Below, piece after piece: positions 1 through 24,600 of a stretch of 64,000 nucleotides of DNA; position 1 is the first letter of the stretch, and each line of letters opens with the position of its first letter. The stretch is from positions 9,360,320 through 9,424,319 of the forward strand of contig OU452219.1 in the NCBI GenBank assembly GCA_911728455.2, read 5' to 3'. Below the pieces are notes generated by a model. That model made no database searches. It was not told the origin of the DNA and saw nothing but the letters and a program-made list of their open reading frames with translations. The position numbers were made by a program, and so were the translations under genes. This DNA is from Marthasterias glacialis. Its lineage: Eukaryota > Echinodermata > Asteroidea > Forcipulatida > Asteriidae.

Positions 1-589
1 TCAGTCTAGTAGTTGTGCTTCATTGCATGTACTGTCTATCCAATGAAACCATTGGCTTTACAAGACCAGTGCCTGTCTTTATCCTGGCTGATAAAGACAG
101 GGGACCAGTCTATTAATGCACCTGCTACTAAATTGAATCCAGCTGGCTTCCCATCACCAGGAAAGCTTGACGGTCAAGTGGCTCAGTAATGTTGGTCCGA
201 TTTTGGTGAACATTTTCCGTTCACCAAAAATCAGAAGAATGGCAGGAATGAAATGTATGCAAATATTTAATTTCGGCTGGTAATCTGTTTCTGCTAAGCA
301 AAGTGTTTCTGTCTAAAGGTTACCAGCCAAAATACCATGTAATTTATATTGTTTGTGATTGGTTCCCTGCTAATCTTTGCTCACCAGGAAAATTTGCTAC
401 GCACATAGAATTGGGCCCTTACCCTGCTCTAGATTCACTTTTTGATTCACAATGGAGTTGACTAAAATTACTTAGAAAGGATAGAGTTGGCCATGACTTA
501 CCGCTTTTTCAGACAAAGTTTGTTTTTAAATTTTATGAGTGAATACTGTGTGATTCATTAATGAATTTGGGAATTGTTTTTATAAATAG
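1..589 (+). other. PEX6: Intron of PEX6 upstream of the first visible exon (partial)
   Basis: I found no exon that continues PEX6 upstream here, so the preceding exon must lie before base 1. The stretch contains a degenerate repeat at about 240-418. It has a GGCTGGTAA / TTACCAGCC inverted pair (275-283 and 320-328) and an end reading AATTGGGCCC, related to the elements at 812-959, 44,388-44,560 and 59,969-60,115. Confidence 0.6.
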
Positions 590-13681
<13,092 letters not shown>

Positions 13682-14064
13682 ACCTGATGAATTCACAATT
13701 TACAGGCTCTCTGCTGTTGGTTCGTCAATGCATCACACTTTCTCACATTGGTTCTGTGATTCTTACGGAGATCTTGTAAGAAAAAGAAACTCTGACCAAT
13801 GCATTCCTTGAATTCTGAAAGTGACTGGAGCCAGTCAGTATGATGGATGTGGATTTACGATGGAGTTACGCCGACAGAAGAGAGCCAACAGAGAAAATGG
13901 AACTTACTCAATCGCAAGATGATAATTCCCTGGGTAATGTTTGGGGAAACAAATAAGCCCGGTTTATACTTCACGTGATTTGCAAAAGCGAAGTGACTGT
14001 TCATGCGTCACAATTGAAAAACAGCGCGTACCAAATTGTTGCATGAAGTATGAAACAGGCTTTA

Positions 14065-14406
14065 ATCTATTTGTGGGTTCGAATCCCACCCAAGTAGCCT
14101 GTGGACTGGGGAAAGCACAGAGTATACAGTCCCTCATCGGTGTAATGGTAAAACCTCTTTTTTTTTTTTTTTAAATCCCCGATTCAATTATTACACCAAT
14201 TTAAATGGTTTACAGTACCCACTGCTAAATACAGGATTCGAACTGGCCTCTGGTCACCGCCTGGTGATGAGAGGCATCTGCTCTAGGATGCGGGGGTTGT
14301 AGGTTCAAATCTCACCTGAATAGCATGTGGATTTTTACCGGATTTTTACTCCAGAAGCACTCAGTACACAGTGCTTATCACACATCGGTGTAAGGGTAAA
14401 AAAACA
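14065..14406 (+). repeat. Two tRNA-B-box-bearing repeat fragments
   Basis: Two related segments follow each other. One has GGTTCGAATCCCACC (14078-14092), then CATCGGTGTAATGGTAAAA. The other has AGGTTCAAATCTCACCTGAA (from 14302), then CACTCAGTACACAGTGCTTA and CATCGGTGTAAGGGTAAAA. Both have a B-box-like motif and the same downstream ending. This suggests a second tRNA-derived SINE family, different from the copies in the PEX6 introns. Confidence 0.5.
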
Positions 14407-14752
14407 AAATTATATTCTTTGTCCGCGATGCAGTTTGGACACCGATAAAATAATATATTTATTTCTTTTAAAAGTAAGGCTTTTGAAAAGTAGAAGTGCA
14501 AGCTTTTAGTGTTTATTCCTGGAAAGCTTGCTACTATTTTATGCCCTTCCCATGGGAAGCATGAGGTGTAATGGCTCCACTTTTCCAAAGTGATGACCTT
14601 ATTTGAATTTGATCACAATCTACTGGGTAATGTAAACTTTGTTTATTGGGCTCACAGTTGAATTATTGCTTTCAATTAATAATGTCATTCATCACTTTTG
14701 TTATTTGATTTGTTTCAATAAGATGCTCAGCTTTTTGATTTATTTCAGGTAA

Positions 14753-14758
14753 AATAAA
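14753..14758 (+). promoter_or_regulatory. PEX6: Candidate PEX6 polyadenylation signal
   Basis: AATAAA lies about 1.07 kb after the PEX6 stop codon, in an AT-rich stretch. Another AATAAA is at 15616-15621, followed by a T-rich/GT sequence. Which one is used cannot be told from the sequence; transcript ends are needed. Confidence 0.3.
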
Positions 14759-15615
14759 ATTAACAAATACATTTTAAAACAATAGAGCTAATGCAACAGT
14801 CCTGTTTATTTTGGTTCATTTATCTTCAACATCTCAATGACAGTGATTGTTTACAGTAAAACACACGTAGTTTCAAGTGTGAATAAGCCATTTGCGAGTT
14901 AGATTTTGAATAATGTCTGGTGGTACACAAGTGAACACTCAAACTAGAATTAGTGTTGCTATGTCACATGGTCTGGGGCAAGCTTTTGCATAGCAACCTC
15001 CAGATGGGCAAAGCCTGGTACCATTGTGCCATACACATTCACTCAGAATTGTGTATGGGTGTTCACCGTCTCTTACATAACTATACAAAAGCTTACCTGG
15101 AACCACAGGACTTACCAACTCTCTCTAGTCAGAGGAATTCAAATTTTAAGTGTTCACATGTGACTAAGCAAGTCATTGATAAGATATTATTCAAATCTAA
15201 CTCGCAAATGGCTCATTGAACAGCCCAACCTTAGGAAGCTTGTAATTCCAGGAGTTTTACTGGGAAGAGACAAATTTTGGTTTTCATAGCAGCATTATAC
15301 ATGTACTGAGGTTTCATCCCAAGACCTCAGTGTAATGAATTGTGCAGCAAATATCTGTGTTCAGTAAGGGCTTGGTGATGTTATAAAAAATAAGACCACA
15401 GTTTAGTGCTAATTATTTATGACACATTGTAACGGCAGATGTGGTGTTTGGTTTGAATTTATGAACCTGCACTATTGGACTCTGGCTAGCTCACTGTCTG
15501 TGGCATTCTCTACGTCGATGATCCCACAGTGGGCCCCAGCCTCGGCCCTAGTCAAATGAACGGCCTTACCGTATCTTCTATGTGTAGGTCTAAAGGAAAA
15601 GCTAAATCAATGTTA

Positions 15616-15621
15616 AATAAA
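15616..15621 (+). promoter_or_regulatory. PEX6: Alternative candidate PEX6 polyadenylation signal
   Basis: AATAAAGTGTATT lies 1.9 kb beyond the stop codon. It is a canonical hexamer with a GT-containing downstream region, and competes with the hexamer at 14753. Confidence 0.25.
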
Positions 15622-17109
15622 GTGTATTAACGTGCTTTAAATTAATGTTTAAACTCAATTATTTGTCTTCATTATGTGTCTTTCAATATTTGCTCCTCGA
15701 AATTAGAATCAAATGCAGCAGCGATGCAATCAAAACTACTACTTCGTTATGAAGAAATAGAAGTGTACACGTTGAGCTGAATAGTGATCAAGCTAACATG
15801 AGGGCGCTATTTCTGTAAACAATCGTCGAGTTTGAATATCACGTGTTTCGATCCAGTCAAAAATGTACATACTTTCATTTGCGTTTATGCGTTTAAATGT
15901 ACCATATTTTGACGGACTATTCACATATAAATCACAACTAAAACGAAAATAATGCGTTGCTGTCAACACTTGTGGTTGTATCCCCATAATAATGTCACTA
16001 CTCTGAACTTCATTTCTTGGCCCAACTGCAACCTTTTAAAGTATCTACAAGGCCCATAGAGCTGTCGCGCAGATTGGGTGCACGAACCGTTCAATGTTTT
16101 TTTTTTTGTTTTTTTTTGTCAATTGTAGCCTAAGTTTCAGGACGATCTTTTCTTCAGAGTTGTTTGTGTGTTTTGGGTTTTGCTTTTGCTGACATAGAGT
16201 TTATTTTAGGAGGCAGTGAAAAAAATAAGTGGCTTCGGTCACCATGGAAACGTCTTCGCTACATAGATCAGCTCGTCCCCCAGCGCCTGTACTGGTCTCG
16301 TGTCGGACACGAGCCTGATGCAGACGAGTGAACGGCAACTGGCGGCTAACCAAGTGGTCGCTTTGCGCGGTCCAAAGACCCGTAGTCATTGCTCTCATTC
16401 CATACGTAGGACTGTACTTTAAATTAATGTTAAACATATTTCTCATTTGTAATATATTCATGATTAGATAATTAGATTGAGATTGAGAACTCATACCATA
16501 TATTGCGCAGTAGGCCTATATATATGACCAAGTAAAATCAAGTTCTACTGATCAAGTTGCGGCAGCTTTAGTTTGAGATTTACTCCAACTTTGTAACTGG
16601 TTTGATTAACACTCAGAATTAAGTGGCAAAATGGCGGGATAGATTTCCTACAAACACTTGTGAGTTACTCGATCGGCGTCGTTGTGATATCAAAAGACGG
16701 AGATGGTAATTTTGGTCACGTCAGCCTATTTGCTCTGTACTCATTCACCGAGGGCCGCATTCTTCTTGGAATTTGACCAAAAAAAATAGACCCGCAAAAT
16801 ATCAGATGGCTGCCGAGGGATCTAATATAGAAGTGAATAAGGGGGGAGGGGTGTACAGTCTCCTGACGATTCTGAGATGTAGGTCATACTGAGGTTTTGT
16901 CTTTCAAAACATCATGACACGGATCTCGTGGTTTGTATGTTTACAGGTTCAAAACAACTCACAATTCCACTGAAAAGTGGGTAGTTTTCGCCGCCTGTGT
17001 CAGCTATGTTTTTTTTTATCTGTGTTTAAAGTATGAGACACAATAAATGTTTTGATATGTGGGTTTTTCAAGAATGTGATACAGTTATTTCTATTACTAA
17101 GTACTGCAG

Positions 17110-17372
17110 GTATAGGAGATGGGATTGTGCCTTTGATAATACAAGAATGGAATTTGGCACAGAGTCAGAGAAAGATATTTGGCCATAGAGCCATCACATA
17201 TTAGTTTGTCCCTTGAAAATTGCTTGTTATTCTAACTGCATTTTTTTTCAAAGGACAAATCTGCGCCACGGCCCTCTAGCCAGCTACCTTTTTCATGACA
17301 CACTCTGACTGTCCGCCAAATTCCATGCTTGTATTATCAAAGGCGCAATTCCCCCAAATATTTCCCCTATCT
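17110..17372. repeat. Foldback element, about 260 bp
   Basis: The left arm has TGTGCCTTTGATAATACAAG, AATGGAATTTGGC, AGTCAGAG and TTTGTCC. The right arm read on - has TGCGCCTTTGATAATACAAG, CATGGAATTTGGC, AGTCAGAG and TTTGTCC in the same order. It is a long imperfect palindrome with a short centre and no coding capacity. Confidence 0.8.
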
Positions 17373-17630
17373 ACCCCCACCATACGATTATTTGTTAACA
17401 ACTAAGTGGCAAGTTTGCTTTCCACACAGAAGTGAACAGATCAACATGATGTTCTAAACAAATAATTTGCAATATTTTCATCCGATTTCGTTCTGTCGTT
17501 TTCTTTGTTAACTTGTTTATTACCATCATTCACCCTTTTTCACATGAACCTCTGGTTGTTTTTTTCTTAGCTGGTAGCATATACCGGTTATGCTGTAAAT
17601 CAGATGGCAAATTTTCCCATCAGGTATCTT

Positions 17631-17756
17631 CTGTTGGTAAGTGGTGACGTTTTGGAGCTGGAAATGTAATGTAAACGAATGGTATACGTACATGTACATG
17701 TACATTCGTTATTCACGGCACTTCCGGCACCAAAACTTCATCACTTAACGCAACAG
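17631..17756. repeat. Foldback element, about 126 bp
   Basis: The left arm CTGTTGGTAAGTGGTGACGT, TTTGG pairs with the right arm, which read on - is CTGTTGCGTTAAGTGATGAA, GTTTTGG. The centre holds AAACGAATGGTATACGTACA and TGTACATTCGTT. The similarity may extend outward to about 17,590 and 17,795. Confidence 0.7.
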
Positions 17757-17987
17757 GATGGTGCCAATGTGTCATTTGCAAGCTATAAATCAGCCTTTTA
17801 TCATTGCTGACAAAGCATTGTTATGAAGACTTGAAATGCTATTTGTCAAACACGGTAATAATCTTCCAGTGAAGTTATGAACACGTTGTTTTAAAATATA
17901 ACATTCATTATTATAGAGACCAAACACTTCAAAAAAAAAATGCACCGTCTGTTTTTGACTAAATACGCAAGTGGCGTAGCCACCATC

Positions 17988-18042
17988 TTTCTTTTTTTTT
18001 TTTTTTTTTTTTTTTCTTTTTTTTTTTTGGGGGGGGGGGGGG
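17988..18042. repeat. T-run followed by a G-run
   Basis: About 40 bases of T, broken by single C residues, are followed directly by 14 G residues. ORFs through this stretch on the - strand (poly-Pro/Lys) are artefacts of the run. Confidence 0.9.
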
Positions 18043-20800
18043 CGCACAGATAATTGTAGATGGGGCAACTTCAGTTGAGGTTAAGTCTAAGATAACGCGG
18101 ACATCCACCCCTCCCCGGTGACGATGTCTGAAGTTTGCAAAAATGTACACCTCTGTAACTTGAAAATAATGTGCCCATTGCTTTTTACATAAGATTTGTC
18201 ACACACACAAATAATACTAAATAGGGCCTACATAAATAATTAAACCGCTGCTCCCAAGAATGACAGAAATGGTTTTTAAAAATGGGCTACAGTTGCCTAA
18301 TTATAGCAAATCTCATGGTGTCCAGAGGCTGACAAGGGGCAAGCAGGGGCAAAGATGTTCCACGGGGGGAGGGGGCAGCTGCGCGCTATGCTACCCCCGG
18401 CCATGCCACATACGCCGACTTGGATATAATGAAATAATAATAACGAGTCTGTTTTCACATTCCTGTTTATTTTTCTCTTTAAATATTTTATTCTCAAGAA
18501 TCCCTCAAACGAATCCTTAGAAATGAATCCAAGAATTCAAGATTTAAATTTAATATATAATATTTTATAGTTATTATGTAATCTCAAGACGAACAATCTT
18601 GCATGAGTAAAGTAACAACGTTTTGGAGGAATATACACAAAATGAAGAACTATCTATTTATCAGAGTCTACATAAAAAAAGCTCTGATTTGTGAAGCATT
18701 CGGTGATAACAAATGAAACTAAGAGCCGACCGTAACAAGGAAAGGTTGATGGTAGAAATAGTTACCCTATAAATGCAGTAAAAAGCTTTAAAACACACTA
18801 CGGTACGTCCAGGCTGAGGCAGAGCTTTAAAACTTCAATTCTAGAATTGAGTTTTAAAGTTACGTAGCATACCTGTATAGGTCGCAAGCTAGTGTCGAGA
18901 GAATATATCTGTCGTTTATCTCGGTCAAAATCGTCTTTCATTTTAGAGAAGAAAATTATTATAATTTCGATTAAAAAGCAATACTAAAAATAAAAAAAAG
19001 GGAAAAAGCAACCTTTCGGCTGAAGTCAAAGTTTGCCCGATCAATAATCAGTTCATGTAAAATTACCAGAGGCATATGGAGGGGGGGGGGGAGGGGGGAC
19101 AGAAAGTGAAAGTGTAAAAAGTTTGAGCGGAAAAAAATGAAGTAAGCTGGCAGTGAAGAATAATGGCTGTGTGTGGTGTCTCCTCCATATTATACATTTA
19201 CTGTTGGCTACACACACCGGTAATGAGAAGTGTATGAAGTCCAGCGCACAGACTAGTGATCTAACCATATTATTCAATCGTAGCCAGAGTCTAGGTGCTC
19301 GAAACAGCCCTGACCCTTTTCGGCATCAGTGGCAACTGAGTATAGCTGGTTATTTCGAAGTGTAACCAAAACAGACGTAACAGAACTTGTTAGACAGACG
19401 TATACAACATTTTGAAGCATTGCATGTTGGGATATTTAGTTTCAGTTCCTGGGGACACCATGTGTGATATTTTCTACTTCCAATGAGTATGTTTAGTTCG
19501 GATAAAATCTTATCCTGCTAATAGTACTTTTATCTACAGTGGCAAAACGAATTGGGAAGCCATGGACTTCTACTTTCGCTTAAAAACCTTTCTGTTGGCC
19601 TAGCACAGCCTAAACCACGGAGGATTCTTCTTGGCGTTAAAACGTACTTTTCCTTTGTAACACACGAATTTACCGTACATTAATTCACTATTGGTAGCGA
19701 ACAGTGTTTAAATCGGCCATGCTTTGAGATACTATCATTAATTTTGTCCCGATTGTCACCACATTCTTACTGCAGTTACGTCATCGCGTCAGCTCAAGTT
19801 GTTAACAATAACATGAGTAATGGACGCAAGACGTCTAGGTCCCATGCAGGGTGATAAGATCTCTTCCACGTTGTCGGTGGTTGTACGTGACTCTGAGAAC
19901 GTTCCAAAAAATGTATGTTGAAATTCTGACTATGAGTGTCTCATGAAAATTGTACACGGACCATATGGCGAAAATCCATGACGTGGATCATTTTGTTTTT
20001 GTGTGTTTATGTGTCTGTTTTCTTACTTATCGAGATTTGTTGTTGAAGTTTGGCTTCTATATCCTGTTATAGTTTTGCTGATGATGCTGCCAGTGTTGTT
20101 GCTTGTTGTTATGTGTATTAGTCAAACACATTGATTCCATGTATTACTTCGCTTTATTTGATTATATACCAGATAGACCCATGTTGGCCTTCATTGCGTT
20201 TTCTTGTTCACAAGTCTCTCGTGTGTTTTCAAATCATAATGCCTATAATAGCTTATGATGTAAACCCAATCCTACAACGGAGGAAAAACCTGCTTTCAAA
20301 GGGAATTACACTTGGATTAGTTCTAAAAATACATTTTCAATGACGTGGATAAAGTGATCTGAATTTCAACGTTGACTACGAGTGCCGAAATCTTTTTAAA
20401 CATGTTTATCTGCAAAACATTATATTCAACCACATTATCTGCAAACTGAATTTCATAATTGCCCTGCATGCTGCATTCTGCCATAATGTTTCACTAATTG
20501 ACGCCAATCAGTCAAGATGCTCATTTTAATGTTCCAACGTTGTCAGATGCAGGAAATCTCAATTTGGATGACAGGATTTGTGTGCGTGTAAGTGGAGAAA
20601 TATTCGCTACCTTATGGAGACCTTAGACAAAAGGGAAAGCAAGGAACAATGTCTCCAGAGAGAAAGTCTAAAGAGAGGGATGCTCTACAAGGAATTTCTG
20701 TGTAGAAAGTCTATGGGAGGATGCTAAGTACAGGAACAAAGGACAGAGGAAAAGAAGTCTCCACATGCAGGGATGCAAATTATAGAATGTTTGTAAGTGT
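18043..20800. other. Intergenic DNA without recognised gene
   Basis: It contains a small palindrome at 18,824-18,860, a G-rich run at 19,081-19,098 and otherwise plain AT-rich sequence. A purine-rich patch (about 20,600-20,760) precedes the GTTT array. Confidence 0.6.
18824..18860. repeat. Short near-perfect palindrome
   Basis: CTTTAAAACTTCAATT, then CTAG, then AATTGAGTTTTAAAG: 15-16-bp arms around a 4-bp centre with one single-base gap. It could be a cruciform, hairpin or element end; the function is unknown. Confidence 0.75.
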
Positions 20801-21524
20801 GTTGTTTGTTTGTTTGTTTGTTTGTTTGTTGGGTTGTCGGGTTGTTTTGTTTGTTTGTTTGTTTGTTTGTTTGTTGGGTTGTTTGTTTGTTTGTTTGTTT
20901 GTTTGTTTGTTTGTTTGTTTGTTTGTTTGTTTGTTTGTTTGTTTGTTTGTTTGTTTGTTTGTTTGTTTGTTTGTTTGTTTGTTTGTTTGTTTGTTTGTTG
21001 GGTTGTTTGTTTGTTTGTTTGTTTGTTTGTTTGTTTGTTTGTTTGTTTGTTTGTTTGTTTGTTTGTTTGTTTGTTTGTTTGTTTGTTTGTTTGTTTGTTT
21101 GTTTGTTTGTTTGTTTGTTTGTTTGTTTGTTTGTTGTTTGTTTGTTTGTTTGTTTGTTTGTTTGTTTGTTTGTTTGTTTGTTTGTTGGGTTGTTTGTTTG
21201 TTGGGTTTGTTTGTTTGTTTGTTTGTTTGTTTGTTTGTTTGTTTGTTGGGTTGTTTGTTTGTTTGTTTGTTTGTTTGTTTGTTTGTTTGTTTGTTTGTTG
21301 GGTTGTTTATTTGTTTGTTTGTTGGGTTGTTTGTTTGTTGGGTTGTTTGTTTGGTTGTTTCATTGCTTGCTTGCTTGCTTGCTTGCTTGTTTGTTGGTTT
21401 GTTTGTGTGTTTGTTAGTTTGGGTTCTTTTTCTCTCTCTCTTTCTCTCTCGTCTTTGTTTTGTTTTTGGTCTGCTTGTTGTTGTTTGTTTGTTTGTTTGT
21501 TTGTTTGTTTGTTTGTTTGTTTGG
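20801..21524. repeat. (GTTT)n microsatellite array with GTTGGGTT interruptions
   Basis: About 0.7 kb is made almost only of GTTT/TTTG tetramers. They are broken about ten times by the same GTTGGGTT (once GTCGGGTT) variant, by a GCTTGCTT patch near 21,365-21,388, and by a T/C-rich stretch at 21,418-21,480. Long open frames here (VCLF or NKQT repeats) come from the 12-base period and are not genes. Confidence 0.97.
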
Positions 21525-24424
21525 TTTTTTGGTTTTTTGGTGTGTTTTTTTTTTTTGGGGGGGGGCGTTGTTTCTGAAATAGATAGACCTATAGGCCTGC
21601 TTTCACACCAAATGGTGAACAAGCTTCAAAATAACCAAACGAGTTAAAGTTGATGATCACGGTAAGGAGTCTGCACACTAGAAGTACACCGTTTTAGAGA
21701 AAACAAAAAATAATAATAAAATTGAAGTACTCCCGCTGTTTCCTTAAAGTGACCCCCAGCACCGTGATGAAAGTCTTCACCAAAGGCTTAAGCGTATCTT
21801 AAAATGAAACATTCTATAAAGAGCGAAGTTCTACCATTCCTTTAAAAGATTGATTGTCAGTATGCGTGGTGTGCTAGCAAAGTTAGAGCTTATGAAATGC
21901 ATTAGAAACCACACAGTAATCTGCATCCTTTTTTATAATTATTTTTCCAATAAATTGCCTTGCGGCACCAAATTCCTTTTCGCAGGCACCTGTCTCGCTT
22001 TCCGGAACTTAACCGACGTAATAATCTGATGAACATAAACATTAATGTCCGCAGATGTACCCCATCAGTTCCCATCAGGCAATCTAAATGTCCCTTTCTT
22101 TTAAAAGGAGAAGGCACAGCCCGGAAAACATTCTCGGAAGAATACCTTCATTCATACCATATAGTTTTCATGAGACAAATTCATTCTGAATAATATTCTG
22201 TGTAAATTCGAATGATTTTAGGCGGCTCGTTGTTTTCGAGAACTCAGCTATATTTTATACGCGTTTCATTTTGTTTTGTGCACTGCATGTCCTTCATTCA
22301 CATAACAGTGAATTCATATTTTTCTCTCTTGCCTTGCATCGATCTGAGGTTTATTTAGATCGAAATCACAGTTATACACTTTTTTCCGAATGCAAAAGTA
22401 CTATTTCAAAAAGAAAAAATAGTTGTTTTTGATAGGATGATGGGTATCATGTGAAGGTGAAATTTAAATTAATTTTCTAACTGAATTTGAAACTGTATCA
22501 TGCCATTTTCAGGAGTTACCGTATTTGCTCACTCTGGTTTACGGCAATAGAGGGAAAAAATCATTGTTTCATTTGAGAAAATAGCTTTTAATCCATGAAA
22601 ATATGCATATAGAGAGCTGGATGAGATAATAACAGTGTTACCTTTTTGTAAAGGCTGTTAACACGTGTGACGGTTTTCTATTGATTGTGTTATATTTTGA
22701 AGAAAGATTATGCAAGAAAAAAAAATGTTTGTAACCAAATGGTTTGATTTGTACACGATTATTATCGGTGTTTTTTTTTAGTTTAGAGGATAGGTTTTCA
22801 ACCACTTTAGTAAGAGCGGCGCTCATAGAAATGCAAATGAAAGCATTAGAAAGCAATAGTTTTGGATTACACAATTTCTTCCATTGACAAAATTGCCTTG
22901 AGTTAATATCATCAAGAATTTGATCTTGCGTGTCGAATTCAAAATGCGAACATGCCGCCTCGTTCTGCGTGGATTCATCAGAAGGGGAAACTGGATATTT
23001 AAAATCGTCTCTTTGTGTCTTACAAAGACACAGAAAGCTGACCAAAATGTAGCCATCTAACTATATGGCTATAATTATTCTTTACTTTTGTGGCTCGGTT
23101 CATTCATTTCAATTCATGTAACTCTAAGATGGCACAGCCGCTCATAGCGACTACACGCATTTCGTTATCCTTTTTTTTTTTTTTGCAAGAATTTTTATTT
23201 ATACTGGTGACATTTTATTGAACGTTTCATTTAGCAAAGTCCCCATGAAAGACATACATAAAGTAAGATTGGATCACAACTAACTTTCAGCTAAACTATA
23301 TTTTTGAGTGAAGCAGTTATACAATGCCAACGAGTTGTCCACCGCAGGTGCATAACGACAATTACCTTCAACTCAATTTCTTTTTTGGTTGTTTCAAGGT
23401 AGACTTGTGTTTCACATTTTCACGCTACAGCTGCCTGAAAATTGTGCATAATTACCTTCCAATGACCTTGTAGATCGAGAAATGTTTAACCTTCCTACGT
23501 GTCCGTAGGAGGAAGAAAAACCGCTTGAAGTTCATGTTAATAACTAACAAGTCGCTAAGCATTTCAATTTGTCATTATCGGGAATCTGGAAGTCAAAATT
23601 TGCAGACTGGTTAATGCCCTCATGCGTCACGGCTATCTGGCTTTGAGTTTGTCATAGAAGCAGACCAAAATAGAATGAACATTGTCAAGCTTTTTGTTTG
23701 TCCAAAAAATGCCTCTTACAAATATTATCTAAGGTTCCATATGCAATTTGGAGAGAATCAAGGGGTGGAACGTAGACAGAAAGCATTTTTAGATCAACAT
23801 AGTATTGAAAAATAAAAGAAGTTATTTCGTACGCACACATGAGGAACTACTCATCCCAATCCTCTTTAAACATTATTAAGGCTTTTAAATAGTAGAATAT
23901 CGCGTGTCCAATAACACTTGGATACCATAGCAACGCGAAATAAGAGCTCGTGGACTCTGTTATGTATAGATACACAATTACGGGAGGGAAAAGACCCCGG
24001 CTCCCTCCATCAAGAAATCTCAAATTACAAGAAGGGCAAAAGCTGTCGTATACCAACCACAATTTATGGAATCCATCAAACATTTTCCTCACTCAGATAT
24101 TAAGTTAAATATTAATTAATAATGATACTCAATATTAAAAGATACAAAATAAAAACTCATTTTGATTCGGAATCATTTATATGTTGTTCGAGGCATTTCA
24201 TAAACAGCCATGTGAGACCATTTTCTGTCAATTTTGTTCTGTATTGAGATGATATTTGTTGCAAGCTTTTAAGTGATCAAAAAGCAATTAAAAAAAACTT
24301 CAAATATAGCGCTTGGAGTTGATCTGTCTCCAAATCAACCACATCAAGTCCCCAAAATGATAAGTATATTTACTCTTTTATAATTTATTGAAAGTTGTAG
24401 GAAAGCACATTAAGCCCAAACTGT
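21525..24424. other. Intergenic DNA without recognised gene
   Basis: It is AT-rich with a T-run and G-run at about 21,547-21,567. The only notable open stretch is 22,638-23,045 on -, which has no family match that I recognise and no ATG start near its 5' end. Confidence 0.55.
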
Positions 24425-24600
24425 AGTATAGGCTTTTTGCACGCACGTCACATGCTCACCATTTTGAAAGTCAATAGGTATTCGTGTAAACGCCGCGTCA
24501 CCTAAAAAATGCACTACACTGTATAACACTCAGGAACACTGAGTTCCAAAATGGAGCAACCACATTATTGTGGTGATGACGTCATGTGAATCGGCTAAAT
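24425..24600. repeat. CRE/YY1-motif repeat family, copy 3
   Basis: CACCATTTTGAAAGTCAATA at the left, and GAGTTCCAAAATGGAGCAAC plus ATTATTGTGGTGATGACGTC at the right, are inverted relatives of each other. They match, on the opposite strand, 49,868-49,925 (GACGTCATCACCACAATAAT, GCCATTTTGGGAGTCAG). Confidence 0.6.

Larger units (their letters stand above)
13682..17109. other. Downstream of PEX6: 3' UTR and intergenic DNA
   Basis: The PEX6 3' UTR must start here but its end is unknown. Apart from the SINE-like pair at 14065-14406 and the candidate poly(A) signals, I see no gene. A GC-richer, repeat-free patch at about 16,230-16,420 contains an X-box-like GTCACCATGGAAAC (16,238-16,251). Confidence 0.6.

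Noticed and set aside
17790-18150. Pro/Lys-rich open frames on -
   Set aside because: Produced by the T-run and G-run at 17,988-18,042.
20721-21647. Open frames of 206-308 codons (VCLF repeats on +, NKQT repeats on -)
   Set aside because: They come from the (GTTT)n array: a 4-base unit gives a 12-base, 4-codon period with no stop in any frame. There is no non-repeat protein sequence of any length.
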